This document shows, piece after piece, positions 1-7,000 of a stretch of DNA of 7,686 nucleotides (the stretch's first letter is position 1; each line of letters starts with the position of its first letter). The position numbers and the translations under genes were made by a program. Location of the stretch: positions 1 to 7,686 of the forward strand of contig JBGCFA010000428.1 of assembly GCA_045106675.1 (NCBI GenBank). Direction: 5' to 3'. The notes below the pieces were generated by a model. The model saw only the letters and a program-made list of their open reading frames with translations. It was not told the origin of the DNA and made no database searches. The DNA is from JBCAWW01 sp045106675. Its GTDB lineage: Bacteria > Bacteroidota > Bacteroidia > J057.

Positions 1-20
1 ATTATACTTTCAGATAAAAC

Positions 21-49
21 AAAGCGTCGCCTTATGGGCGACGCTTTTT
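21..49. terminator. Intrinsic terminator, probably bidirectional
   Basis: An 11-bp perfect stem (21-31 with 37-47, arm AAAGCGTCGCC) closes a 5-nt loop. On the plus strand it ends in a five-T run (45-49). On the minus strand it is followed by TTTGTTTTATC. It lies about 35 bp beyond the stop codon of the minus-strand gene at 82-549, so it most likely ends that transcript. It could also stop transcripts entering from the left edge on the plus strand. The structure is seen directly; termination is inferred from the GC-rich stem and T tract. Confidence 0.85.
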
Positions 50-68
50 GATTTATATATATGATGGG

Positions 69-87
69 TCTGAGACCTCGATTATTG
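69..87. repeat. Possible degenerate relative of the 3790-3973 repeat family
   Basis: TCTGAGACCTC followed directly by CGATTATTG resembles 3916-3940, where TCTGAAAC and the exact 10-mer TCGATTATTG occur in the same order and orientation but with about 7 more bases between them. Bases 67-77 also form a small palindrome (GGTCT-G-AGACC). The stop codon of the 82-549 gene (minus-strand TAA at 82-84) falls inside this block. A 10-mer match alone would be expected by chance in a window this size. Only the ordered pair of matches beside a gene 3' end makes it notable. Confidence 0.3.
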
Positions 88-549
88 TCCTTGAGCTAAG
101 GCCTGATAGCGCAATTCAACCATACCATGTCGGCCTTGCTGGGTGAGGACTAGTAGCGCCTCATCATAAGACTTGACCGTATAAGTTGGACCTTCGATGG
201 GTTTGTTTACCAACCGACCGTCGATCCGGGTGTATACAAAATGAATGGTCTTTTCGTTTATATCGACTATCCATTCTCCTTCCCGGACCGGGTCAGCAGA
301 TAACTCCTTAAAGCCGCCTAAAGCCTTTAGCGTTAATTCGGGCCGCGTCTTTTGTGAAGTGCGTTGTGTATGCCCTCCATGATAAGGATCATATTGCTCG
401 ACCAACTGCCAACTGATACTATCAGCTTTGACCAGATCGCGCAACAGCGTATGTATAGGGGAGCTTGTCTCCATCGTGCCCGCTGTAAGTAAGAAGGCAA
501 GACTAAGTCCCATCATTGTATTTCGAGTGTGGATCAAGAGCGTATGCAT
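82..549 (-). CDS. Small exported protein of unknown function
   Basis: This is a 155-residue protein that I do not assign to a family. The N-terminus looks like a signal peptide: a short region with one Arg (R9), a hydrophobic stretch at about 13-23 (MGLSLAFLLTA) and a small/polar segment (GTMETSS) where cleavage could occur. There is no lipobox Cys. The mature part has a polar region (about 45-75, including a Tyr/His/Gly-rich stretch), then alternating hydrophobic segments from about 92 to 148 (WIVDI, IHFVYTRI, TYTVKSY, ALLVLTQ, MVELRY). These suggest a beta-sheet fold, perhaps a small lipocalin-like barrel, but that is a guess. ATG at 549 is preferred over the internal ATGs at 516 and 513 because it keeps the only positive charge ahead of the hydrophobic core. 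No Shine-Dalgarno sequence is visible. The gene stands alone, is divergent from the acetyltransferase, and has a strong terminator just beyond it. Confidence 0.7.
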   Translation of the reverse strand: MHTLLIHTRNTMMGLSLAFLLTAGTMETSSPIHTLLRDLVKADSISWQLVEQYDPYHGGHTQRTSQKTRPELTLKALGGFKELSADPVREGEWIVDINEKTIHFVYTRIDGRLVNKPIEGPTYTVKSYDEALLVLTQQGRHGMVELRYQALAQGQ

Positions 550-650
550 GGTATCTAAGTTTATGATTAGGCGAAAACGATTACACTACTGAAGTTGCAA
601 GCATGGTTCCAAACGTTCGGCAAGGCCATAAGCAACTGACAATCAGAAAC

Positions 651-682
651 TTGACATATACAGACAAATATCAATAACTTCT
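651..682 (+). promoter_or_regulatory. Weak candidate promoter for the acetyltransferase-corA-TPR cluster
   Basis: TTGACA at 651-656 is followed, 21 nt after its TTG, by TAACTTCT at 675-682. This matches four of the six fixed bases of the Bacteroidota -7 consensus TAnnTTTG. It lies in the 211-bp divergent intergenic region (550-760), upstream of the first gene of the plus-strand cluster, which is where a promoter is needed. Predicted transcription would start near 688-692. The -7 match is imperfect. I found no convincing promoter on the opposite strand for the 82-549 gene. Confidence 0.25.
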
Positions 683-760
683 CATATCGGGAAAGAAGGT
701 TTCAGTATGAAAAAAAAATGCTTCTTTTAAGCCTTAGCTATCTGTTAATCCAGCTCGAAT

Positions 761-1303
761 ATGCACGCAAGCTTTACTACTGATCGTCTTTTGATCCGGC
801 CTATTGTGTCAGAGGATCATCCCTCCATCTTTGCAGGGCTTTCCCATCCGGAGGTTATCCGTTATTATGGTGTCTCCTATGACAGTTTCGAGGCAACCAA
901 GGAGCAAATGGATTGGTACGCCAAAATTGAAAAAGAGCAGACTGGTATCTGGTGGGCCATGATCCGGCAGACAGATCAAGTATTTTTGGGTGCTCTTGGC
1001 CTCAATGAATGGGAGCATCAGCACCGTAAAGCAGAGTTTGGTCTCTGGTTGTTACCTGACTATTGGAAACAAGGTTATATTCAAGAAGCCGCTCCAGAGA
1101 TTTTTCGCTATGCTTTTAAAGAGATGAATCTTCATCGTATCGAAGCCTTGGTCGAATCAAAAAACCAAGCAAGCCAACGAGCCATACAACGATTAGGCTT
1201 TCAGCATGAGGGCTGTATGCGTGATGTAGAGTTTAAAAATGATCAATTTATCAGCGTAGAGATTTTCGCGTTCTTCGAAGGAGACCAAACCCCAAAAAGC
1301 TAA
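761..1303 (+). CDS. GNAT-family N-acetyltransferase, RimJ/RimL type
   Basis: This 180-residue protein is a typical length for the Acetyltransf_3 (RimJ/RimL-like) group of GNAT enzymes, which transfer acetyl from acetyl-CoA to an amine on a protein N-terminus or small molecule. The family pattern is visible from end to end: TDRLLIRPI at 7-15, a central strand ending in FLGALGL (75-81), AEFGLWL (91-97), and the acetyl-CoA pyrophosphate-binding loop WKQGYIQEA (102-110). The family's usual NLHRIEALV (123-131), NQASQRAIQRLGF (135-147) and EGCMRD (150-155) follow. The substrate cannot be read from the sequence. No signal peptide is present, so the protein is cytoplasmic. ATG 761 places TDRLLIRP at the usual distance from the N-terminus. 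The stop is 5 bp from the corA start, so the two are almost certainly co-transcribed. No functional link between them is known to me. Confidence 0.92.
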   Translation: MHASFTTDRLLIRPIVSEDHPSIFAGLSHPEVIRYYGVSYDSFEATKEQMDWYAKIEKEQTGIWWAMIRQTDQVFLGALGLNEWEHQHRKAEFGLWLLPDYWKQGYIQEAAPEIFRYAFKEMNLHRIEALVESKNQASQRAIQRLGFQHEGCMRDVEFKNDQFISVEIFAFFEGDQTPKS

Positions 1304-1308
1304 ACAGC

Positions 1309-2397
1309 ATGTCTAAATTACGCTTCCCGAGTTTTACAAGCCCTCAAAGTGCGGCTCATCAAGCGGATTTTGCCCCTGGTACAGTGGTATATGTGGGCCA
1401 AGATGTCGATCAAGCGGCAGTGCTCAGCGCTTGCCATTACGATCAAAAACAGATAGAAGAACAAAATCCATTTGACATATCGAAACTTGCGCCAAAACAT
1501 GCTGGAGAACGTCCGATCGCGTGGTTTAACCTTGACGGAGTACATGATACTCAACTCATCAAAACCCTCTCCTCTCACTTCAAAATCCATGATCTCACCC
1601 AAGAAGACATCGCCAATACCCAACAAAGACCCAAAGTAGAAGAGTTTGACCATTACTTATTTTTGGTCATTAAGATGCTCTACATTGATCGCGAGTCAAA
1701 CCAAATCCAAATAGAGCAGGTAAGTTTTTGCTTAGGAGAAAACTGGGTCGTGAGTTTTCAGGAAAAGAGTGAAGATGTATTTAGTCCTGTCCGTTCTCGT
1801 CTCAACACAGCTGATTCACGCGTTCGCAAGGCGAGTGCCGACTACCTACTTTTTGCATTGATGGACGTGATTGTGAGTCATTATTTTGAGATTTTAGATT
1901 CCTTCGGAGAACGCTTAGAAGAATTGGAAGACCAGATAGAAGAGGACCCTAATCCTAAAAATCTCCGTTCTATCCAAACCCTCAAAAAGGATTTGCTCCA
2001 TCTCCGCAAAGCCATCAACCCACTCAAAGAAGTGATCAATCAACTTAGTCGTTCGGAGCATCCGCTACTACGCAAAATCACTCGTAAATACTTCTTTGAC
2101 CTCCGCGACCAAATTTTCCATGTTACCGACAATTTGGACACCAATCGCGACTTGCTGGCCAATCTCCACGATCTCCAACTATCTCTCACGAGTCAACGCA
2201 TGAATGAAATCATGCAGGTGCTTACGATCATGTCAACCATTTTCATTCCTTGCAGCTTTTTGGCGGGCGTTTTCGGGATGAATTTTAAGTATATGCCCGA
2301 GCTAGCTTGGCGTAATGGTTATTTTGCCTTTTGGGGGCTGATCCTTGCTTTGATCATCGGTATGCTGGTATATTTTAGGCGGCGTAAATGGTTATAA
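1309..2397 (+). CDS. corA: CorA-type magnesium/cobalt transport channel
   Basis: This 362-residue inner-membrane protein of the CorA (2-TM-GxN) family forms pentameric channels for Mg2+ and Co2+. The large N-terminal cytoplasmic domain has the conserved stretch HDLTQEDIANTQQRPKVEEF (94-113), followed by YLFLVIKML. A long charged helix follows (about 185-300, including ERLEELEDQIEED), equivalent to the stalk helix. The first membrane segment is at about 303-322. It is followed directly by the signature GMN at 323-325 and by YMPEL at 328-332, the usual periplasmic selectivity loop. The second membrane segment is at about 337-355, and the protein ends in a basic tail (YFRRRKWL) as expected for the cytoplasmic side. 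All key elements are present and length is normal, so it should be functional. It is the second gene of the cluster; translation may be coupled to the acetyltransferase. No metal riboswitch is visible upstream. Confidence 0.95.
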   Translation: MSKLRFPSFTSPQSAAHQADFAPGTVVYVGQDVDQAAVLSACHYDQKQIEEQNPFDISKLAPKHAGERPIAWFNLDGVHDTQLIKTLSSHFKIHDLTQEDIANTQQRPKVEEFDHYLFLVIKMLYIDRESNQIQIEQVSFCLGENWVVSFQEKSEDVFSPVRSRLNTADSRVRKASADYLLFALMDVIVSHYFEILDSFGERLEELEDQIEEDPNPKNLRSIQTLKKDLLHLRKAINPLKEVINQLSRSEHPLLRKITRKYFFDLRDQIFHVTDNLDTNRDLLANLHDLQLSLTSQRMNEIMQVLTIMSTIFIPCSFLAGVFGMNFKYMPELAWRNGYFAFWGLILALIIGMLVYFRRRKWL

Positions 2398-2435
2398 AGC
2401 CATCAACTCACTGTCAAAATTTAATCAGAGAAATG

Positions 2436-2443
2436 TATCTTTG
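2436..2443 (+). promoter_or_regulatory. Perfect TAnnTTTG box just before the TPR gene start
   Basis: TATCTTTG matches the Bacteroidota -7 consensus TAnnTTTG exactly and ends 3 bp before the ATG at 2447. If used, transcription would begin at about the start codon, giving a nearly leaderless mRNA. No TTG-type -33 element sits at the expected distance (about 2412-2417), which argues against a strong promoter. The box also contains the TTG at 2441 that could serve as an alternative start codon. Confidence 0.25.
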
Positions 2444-2446
2444 AGC

Positions 2447-3748
2447 ATGGAAAGACCTGCTGATATCAACGCACACAACGAAAGTCAGTTCGAAGCGCTT
2501 ACAGAATGCCTGCAAGCAGAACGCCCCCTCCAAGCTTTGGCCGTATTTGATGATAGTAGTTTTCGAGACGAATTACTCGAAAATGCCATCAATACCCGCG
2601 CCGATTTGCAACCCGTCTTACTTGACCTCAGCAAAACCCAAGTCCAATCGTTGGGCGAGGCCCTACAAGCCAAAGTACCCGTCGAGTTGCAAGAGGCGAA
2701 GGAGTTATCAGCCCTGATCCATATTGCGAATCTAGAAGGTAGCTTGCTAGGAGAGATTATCGATGGCGAGGCAAAATTAATCGCTGACATTGCCCAAAAT
2801 GGAGCCTCTTTGACAGAGGGAAATATCAGCTACCAATCACTCTACTGGATTGATCAGCATTTATACCAGAAAATAGAGGCCGAAGCGCCAGACTTTCTCC
2901 ATTCGATGGCGGGGGTCTTTCACTTTTTCAATCCCCGTGATAATACAAAAACGACTCCCTATACAGAGCTTGCAGACTTGGCCACCAAACTCAATGCTAC
3001 TGAAGAAGGCGTAGATCAAGGACCAGCTTTGGCACGTATCGGTCAGATATTAGAGGCCGCCTTACGCAGTCAAGAGGCGAGCGTATATTTTCAAAAGGCT
3101 TTAGAGGCAGCTACCCTATCCGGGAACGAGAAGGTCTTAGCCGATTGTTATGCAGGCTTTGGCAATCTGATGATGGCAGAGCAAGATATGCCCCAAGCGA
3201 CAGACAATTATGAGATTGCACTAGAAAAATACCAAGCCCTCGATGAGACGATGGCTGAAGCCGAAGTACGCAATAGATTGGCGCGCATTCTCAGCCAGAC
3301 AGGTAATCTCAAGGGCGCGATCAAGCATCAACAGATTGCATTTAAAACTTTTCGCGCTTCTGAAGACCAAAGAGAGGCCGGTCTCAACGGCAAAAGATTG
3401 GCTTATTTCTATGAGAAACTAGGCGAATTGGGCGGTGCAGCTAAGACTTATACCATCGCCGCGGAGATCTATGACGGCATTGATGACGCATATGAAGTTG
3501 CCCTTTGTTATCAGCAGTCTGGAGCCATTCGTCAAAATCAACTAATGCCTCTAGAAGCATTAGAAGCCTTTAAGGCTGCATTAGAAGCCGCCAAAATATC
3601 TGAGAACGAATATCTCATCCATGCCCTCGAAGACTCCGTCGAAGAGTTGGAAACACGCCATAAGAAAAAGATACAAAAAGCTTCCGGGCAGAGTGAAGAC
3701 AATGGCAAAGGACGCAGAGGCTTCTTCAAAAAGCTTTTTGGCAATTAG
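2447..3748 (+). CDS. TPR-repeat protein with an NTPase-like N-terminal module and basic C-terminal tail
   Basis: This is a 433-residue protein, or 435 if TTG 2441 is the start; residue numbers below use the 435 version. ATG 2447 is chosen because it is the first ATG in frame. Residues 190-390 hold about five tetratricopeptide-like helical pairs spaced by about 40 residues (near 196, 231, 274, 314 and 351), the longer-period kind often seen in signalling scaffolds. The N-terminal part (about 15-165) lacks a Walker A motif. Its segments ALAVFDDSSFRDELLENAI (32-50), ALIHIANLEGSLLG (91-104), LYWID (134-138) and APDF...GVFHFF (149-163) resemble, from memory, a module preceding TPR arrays in cyanobacterial and Chloroflexi proteins, where the last motif reads APDFWSWRSGxFxF. 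The tail (424-435, GRRGFFKKLFGN) is basic and aromatic and could bind membrane or a partner. No signal peptide or membrane segment is visible, so it is probably a cytoplasmic scaffold. It follows corA by 49 bp and is probably in the same operon. Function is unknown. Confidence 0.85.
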   Translation: MERPADINAHNESQFEALTECLQAERPLQALAVFDDSSFRDELLENAINTRADLQPVLLDLSKTQVQSLGEALQAKVPVELQEAKELSALIHIANLEGSLLGEIIDGEAKLIADIAQNGASLTEGNISYQSLYWIDQHLYQKIEAEAPDFLHSMAGVFHFFNPRDNTKTTPYTELADLATKLNATEEGVDQGPALARIGQILEAALRSQEASVYFQKALEAATLSGNEKVLADCYAGFGNLMMAEQDMPQATDNYEIALEKYQALDETMAEAEVRNRLARILSQTGNLKGAIKHQQIAFKTFRASEDQREAGLNGKRLAYFYEKLGELGGAAKTYTIAAEIYDGIDDAYEVALCYQQSGAIRQNQLMPLEALEAFKAALEAAKISENEYLIHALEDSVEELETRHKKKIQKASGQSEDNGKGRRGFFKKLFGN

Positions 3749-3779
3749 ATTTCGAGGGCCTTGGGTCGAGACTCCCGCT

Positions 3780-3810
3780 GCGCGGAACGCGCTTTCGAAC
3801 GAGCAAAGCG
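3780..3810. other. Two overlapping GC-rich hairpins after the TPR gene
   Basis: GCGCG (3780-3784) and CGCGC (3788-3792) form a perfect 5-bp stem around GAA. CGCTTT (3790-3795) and AAAGCG (3805-3810) form a 6-bp stem with a 9-nt loop. The two share bases 3790-3792, so only one can form at a time. They lie 32-62 bp beyond the TPR stop codon and directly beside the first 24-bp repeat. Neither is followed by a T run, so they are not classical intrinsic terminators, although they could help end transcription or protect the mRNA 3' end. Confidence 0.4.
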
Positions 3811-3973
3811 AGGAGAAATCTCAGACTTCTCAATAAAAAAAACCGAATCACCTGAAACTTCTCAGGATAGAGTAAAGGAGAAATCTCAGACCTTTCAATA
3901 TACTATTTGCAAGGTCTGAAACTTCTCCATTCGATTATTGAAAAATCTGAGACTTCTCCCTTCGGTTCGAAGG
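3790..3973. repeat. Nested inverted-repeat element made of a 24-bp unit
   Basis: The unit begins GGAGAARTCTCAGA and ends in TCAATA. Two copies read forward (R1 3812-3835, R2 3877-3900). Two read in reverse (R3 3905-3928, R4 3936-3959). A partial reverse copy (CTGAAACTTCTC) lies at 3852-3863. R1 and R2 match at 22 of 24 positions. R4 matches each of them at 21 of 24. R3 matches R2 at 19 of 24 overall, and at 16 of 18 in its core. The order forward-forward-reverse-reverse means R2 pairs with R3 while R1 pairs with R4, giving one long nested hairpin; R1 can instead pair with the partial copy. Similarity continues outside R1 and R4 through TTCGAAC on both sides. It fills most of the 260-bp gap between two convergent genes and carries no open reading frame of note. 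It could be a REP/BIME-like extragenic palindrome or a small non-autonomous mobile element. No target-site duplication is evident. Confidence 0.8.
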
Positions 3974-3989
3974 TTCTCTGCGAGCAGAG
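3959..3989. other. Tandem small hairpins downstream of the large lipoprotein gene
   Basis: CCTTCG (3959-3964) and CGAAGG (3968-3973) pair around a 3-nt loop. Immediately after, CTCTG (3976-3980) and CAGAG (3985-3989) pair around CGAG. Read on the minus strand they sit 20-50 bp past the TAG stop at 4009-4011. They may form the 3' end structure of the large transcript. No T tract follows on either strand, so intrinsic termination is not clearly supported. Confidence 0.35.
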
Positions 3990-4008
3990 GCTAAAATAAT
4001 TCTAAACC

Positions 4009-7000
4009 CTACTTCAAAGTCGCCAAAAAGGCAACCAAGTCCCGTAACTCTCGCATACTGAGTGCCTTGCCCATAGGTGGCATAGCCGAAGGAGCATCCC
4101 GACGCTGAGCAATACGTGCTTTAGGCATCCGGATGGGTTCTGCTTCACTGCCTTGCAGCTTCAGCTCAGTCTTAGTCTCTTCGAGCAATAGGCCATTGAG
4201 TTTTTCGCCATTGTCTAGGGTCAACATCACGGTCCCATAGCCGGGCGCAAGTCTCGCACTCGGATCAACCAAGGCTTCTAATAGTTGCTCACGACTCAGT
4301 AGTTTAGCAATCCCTCCGAGATTAGGCCCCACTTCTGACGCACCATAATCACCCACGGCATGACAACGCATACACTGAGCGGTAGAATTACGTCTGAACA
4401 AATTGCGCCCTGCGCGTTGATCCCCACCGTTCAGCGCAGCTGCATACAGGACCAAAGGAGCCTCATCGGCTCGCGCTGCTTCAAAAGCGATCAAGGCAGT
4501 CTCCATATCAGGATCACCGCTAGCTTTCATTGCTTCAATCAATTCTAGTTCGAGGCTAGCCGCCAAACGCCCTGCTTTGAGCTTGCTAAACAAACCCATC
4601 AATACTGCTTTAGTCGCATCAGCAGGTAAATCTCCCAAAGTCGCAATTGCAGCCTGCTTTTCGGTCGTAGTCCCTCGAGAAAGACTGGTTTGTAGTAAAG
4701 CGACCTTTTTCTCTGGTGCAAAATCTAAATTGGGGACCATGCCCAAAGCAAAAGAACGTACTCGTTCTGATTTATCTCGTAAAGCAGTATTAAGGGTCTC
4801 TTCCAGATTGGGCGCAGCCATCCGCTTCATGGCTCGGAGTGCCGCTAAGCGTGTATCAATATCTCTGTCGCGCTGGACGATTCGTAGCAAATCATTGGAG
4901 GCTTCGGTGTATTTGAGTCTACCGATAGCATCGATAGCAGACTTGCGCATGATGGGCGATGGATGTTTCAACAAACCCGCAAAGAGAGGCCTTGCATAAG
5001 ATTTTACTTGTCGGACCTCATCCTGAGTACGCTCAACTGGACCGCGGTAACGGCCATCTACTCGATCCAAAACTGATGGTTTTCCCCATACGCCTAGCAC
5101 TGACATAGCTTCGGCTCTCATCTCTAAGGGAGCAGATTCGTTTTGTACATATTGGGCTAGCCAACGAGCGTTTTCAGCCTTGCCTAAGCGCGAATTAGCG
5201 TTAATAATACGTCGGATCAGTGCCTCGTTTTGAGATTGAGTAGTTTCCAATAAGGCTGCCAAATATGGCATTGCCCCATCTATCGAAAAGTCGTCATTGA
5301 TGGCACGAGCTGTTTCAAGGACGATATATTCATCTTGATCTTGCAAAAAGGCAGATATCCGAGGGTCTTTCATACGTCTGAGCGCCACAACGGCTGCGGT
5401 GCGTAAAGCCTTACTTTCATGTTGCGCCAAGCCAACCAAAGTTTCAGCCTGCCCCATCCGGGACAAAGCGAGAATACCCGCATGTCGTAGATAAATATCC
5501 TCGTCATTATTGGCTTCCAACATGCTCAGGACTTCTGGCAAAGCAGCAGCATACTCCATACGTCCCAAGGCTTCAGCCGCAAAAAACCGAACACGAAGCG
5601 ATTCATCTTTTAACAATCCTACGATCTCCGAAGCCGCCGCACTATAACGGATATCGCCCAAAATCTTAGCCGCTTGAGCCCGAAGCTCCGCTTTACTATG
5701 CTTCAAAAAGGCCGTCAACTTAGCCGCTTGAGTTTGATCTTGCCGACTCAATTGCCAGAGGCCCCATAATCCATGTACTTGAGCTAGTGGGTTTTGCTCA
5801 TCTTGCGCGACGGATAAAAAGATTTTAGCACTTCTACTTCCTTCTTTGACAAGGGCAAATTGAGCTTTTTGACGAACACGCTTATCTACATGACCTAAGA
5901 GCGTTTTTAACTCATCACGTGATTTATCTTCAAAATCAGCCTTGATCAGGGCTTCTGTCTCTTTACGGATCGCTGATTGAGCAGCAATGGGATCATCTAA
6001 TCGCCATACACGACCATAATTTTTGGTTCCCCAACCGTCGATCCAATCCGCGATATACAAAGCGCCATCAGGTCCGACTTCTATTCCCGTCGGGAGAACG
6101 CCTCCTTGCATCATGACTTCGTCTCCATCAAATGCAAAACCCGCACCCTCTGGTTTGAGCTGAAACGCATAAAGCGGTGAATTGCTCGGAGAGCCCCTAA
6201 ATGAGACAATAAAGAAATGGTTGAGATATTTTTCGCTGATGGCTGTACCGGGATTATAAATCATGCCCGTAGGGCCAGAATGATAGTTTTTGATCGGTGG
6301 TACGATATAAGCGGGGGTGTTTTCTTGACGAGGCTTGAAAAGCTCTTCATCCATCCAAACTTTGTAATTGTTGTTGTCGGGATCGGTGTATTTACCAAAC
6401 TGCCAATTGGTCCGCCAGCCTGCGTCTGATCCATGGGTGATATAGACAAGGCGCTCCATTTCGCCGGGATGATCGCCGTCATTGTCTTCACTGATGATAT
6501 TGCCATAGTCGTCAAAGACAAACTCATGTGTATTGCGTAGGCCAGCAGCATAGACCTCAAAGTCAGAACCGTCGGGATTACATCTGAGGATTGCACCTTG
6601 GTTGGGGTAAGCCCAACGCTTACCCTTTTTGTCCACAACATTGAATCCGATATCGCCAATCCCCCAATAAATGCGACCATCAGGCCCCATCGTAACGCCT
6701 GACATACCATGTCCACCAAAACCTATATGGGTCTGATAACCATGACTTAGGGATTCTTTTTTATCAGCGACCCCATCATCATTTGTATCCTCAAGCTTCC
6801 AGAGATCAGGAGCAACGGCGAGGTAAACGTTTTCTTCATGCACAAAAAGTCCTCCTGCCACATCAGTAACTTCGGTTTGAAAGTCGCGGGTATAAAGTTG
6901 GGCCACATCAGCCACACCATCACCCGACTCATCCCAAATACGGTAAACTTCTTCTTGCTGTACCGCTAAGTCGCGCCAATCATGCAGCGTATCTCCATTG

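Noticed and set aside
809..1024. Minus-strand open frame opposite the acetyltransferase
   Set aside because: It is antisense to a complete GNAT domain and has no family resemblance.
3728..3739. AAAAAGCTTTTT as a terminator at the end of the TPR gene
   Set aside because: The palindrome lies inside the codons for the FKKLF tail, has a stem of almost only A-T pairs and leaves no room for a loop.
3621..3836. 71-codon plus-strand open frame running from the TPR gene into the intergenic repeat
   Set aside because: It overlaps the end of the TPR coding sequence in another frame and continues into repeats. No domain or plausible start context is visible.
3812..3959. CRISPR-like array
   Set aside because: The 24-bp units alternate in orientation, diverge from each other and have irregular spacing (about 41, 4 and 7 bp between full units). 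No cas gene is nearby.
4577..4999. 140-codon open frame on the plus strand inside the large lipoprotein gene
   Set aside because: It is antisense to well-supported HEAT-repeat coding sequence. Its translation is a Ser/Ala/Arg-rich shadow with no recognisable domain.
6261..6719. 152-codon minus-strand open frame
   Set aside because: It lies in another frame of the propeller domain, whose own frame carries clear family motifs. The composition is that of an out-of-frame shadow.
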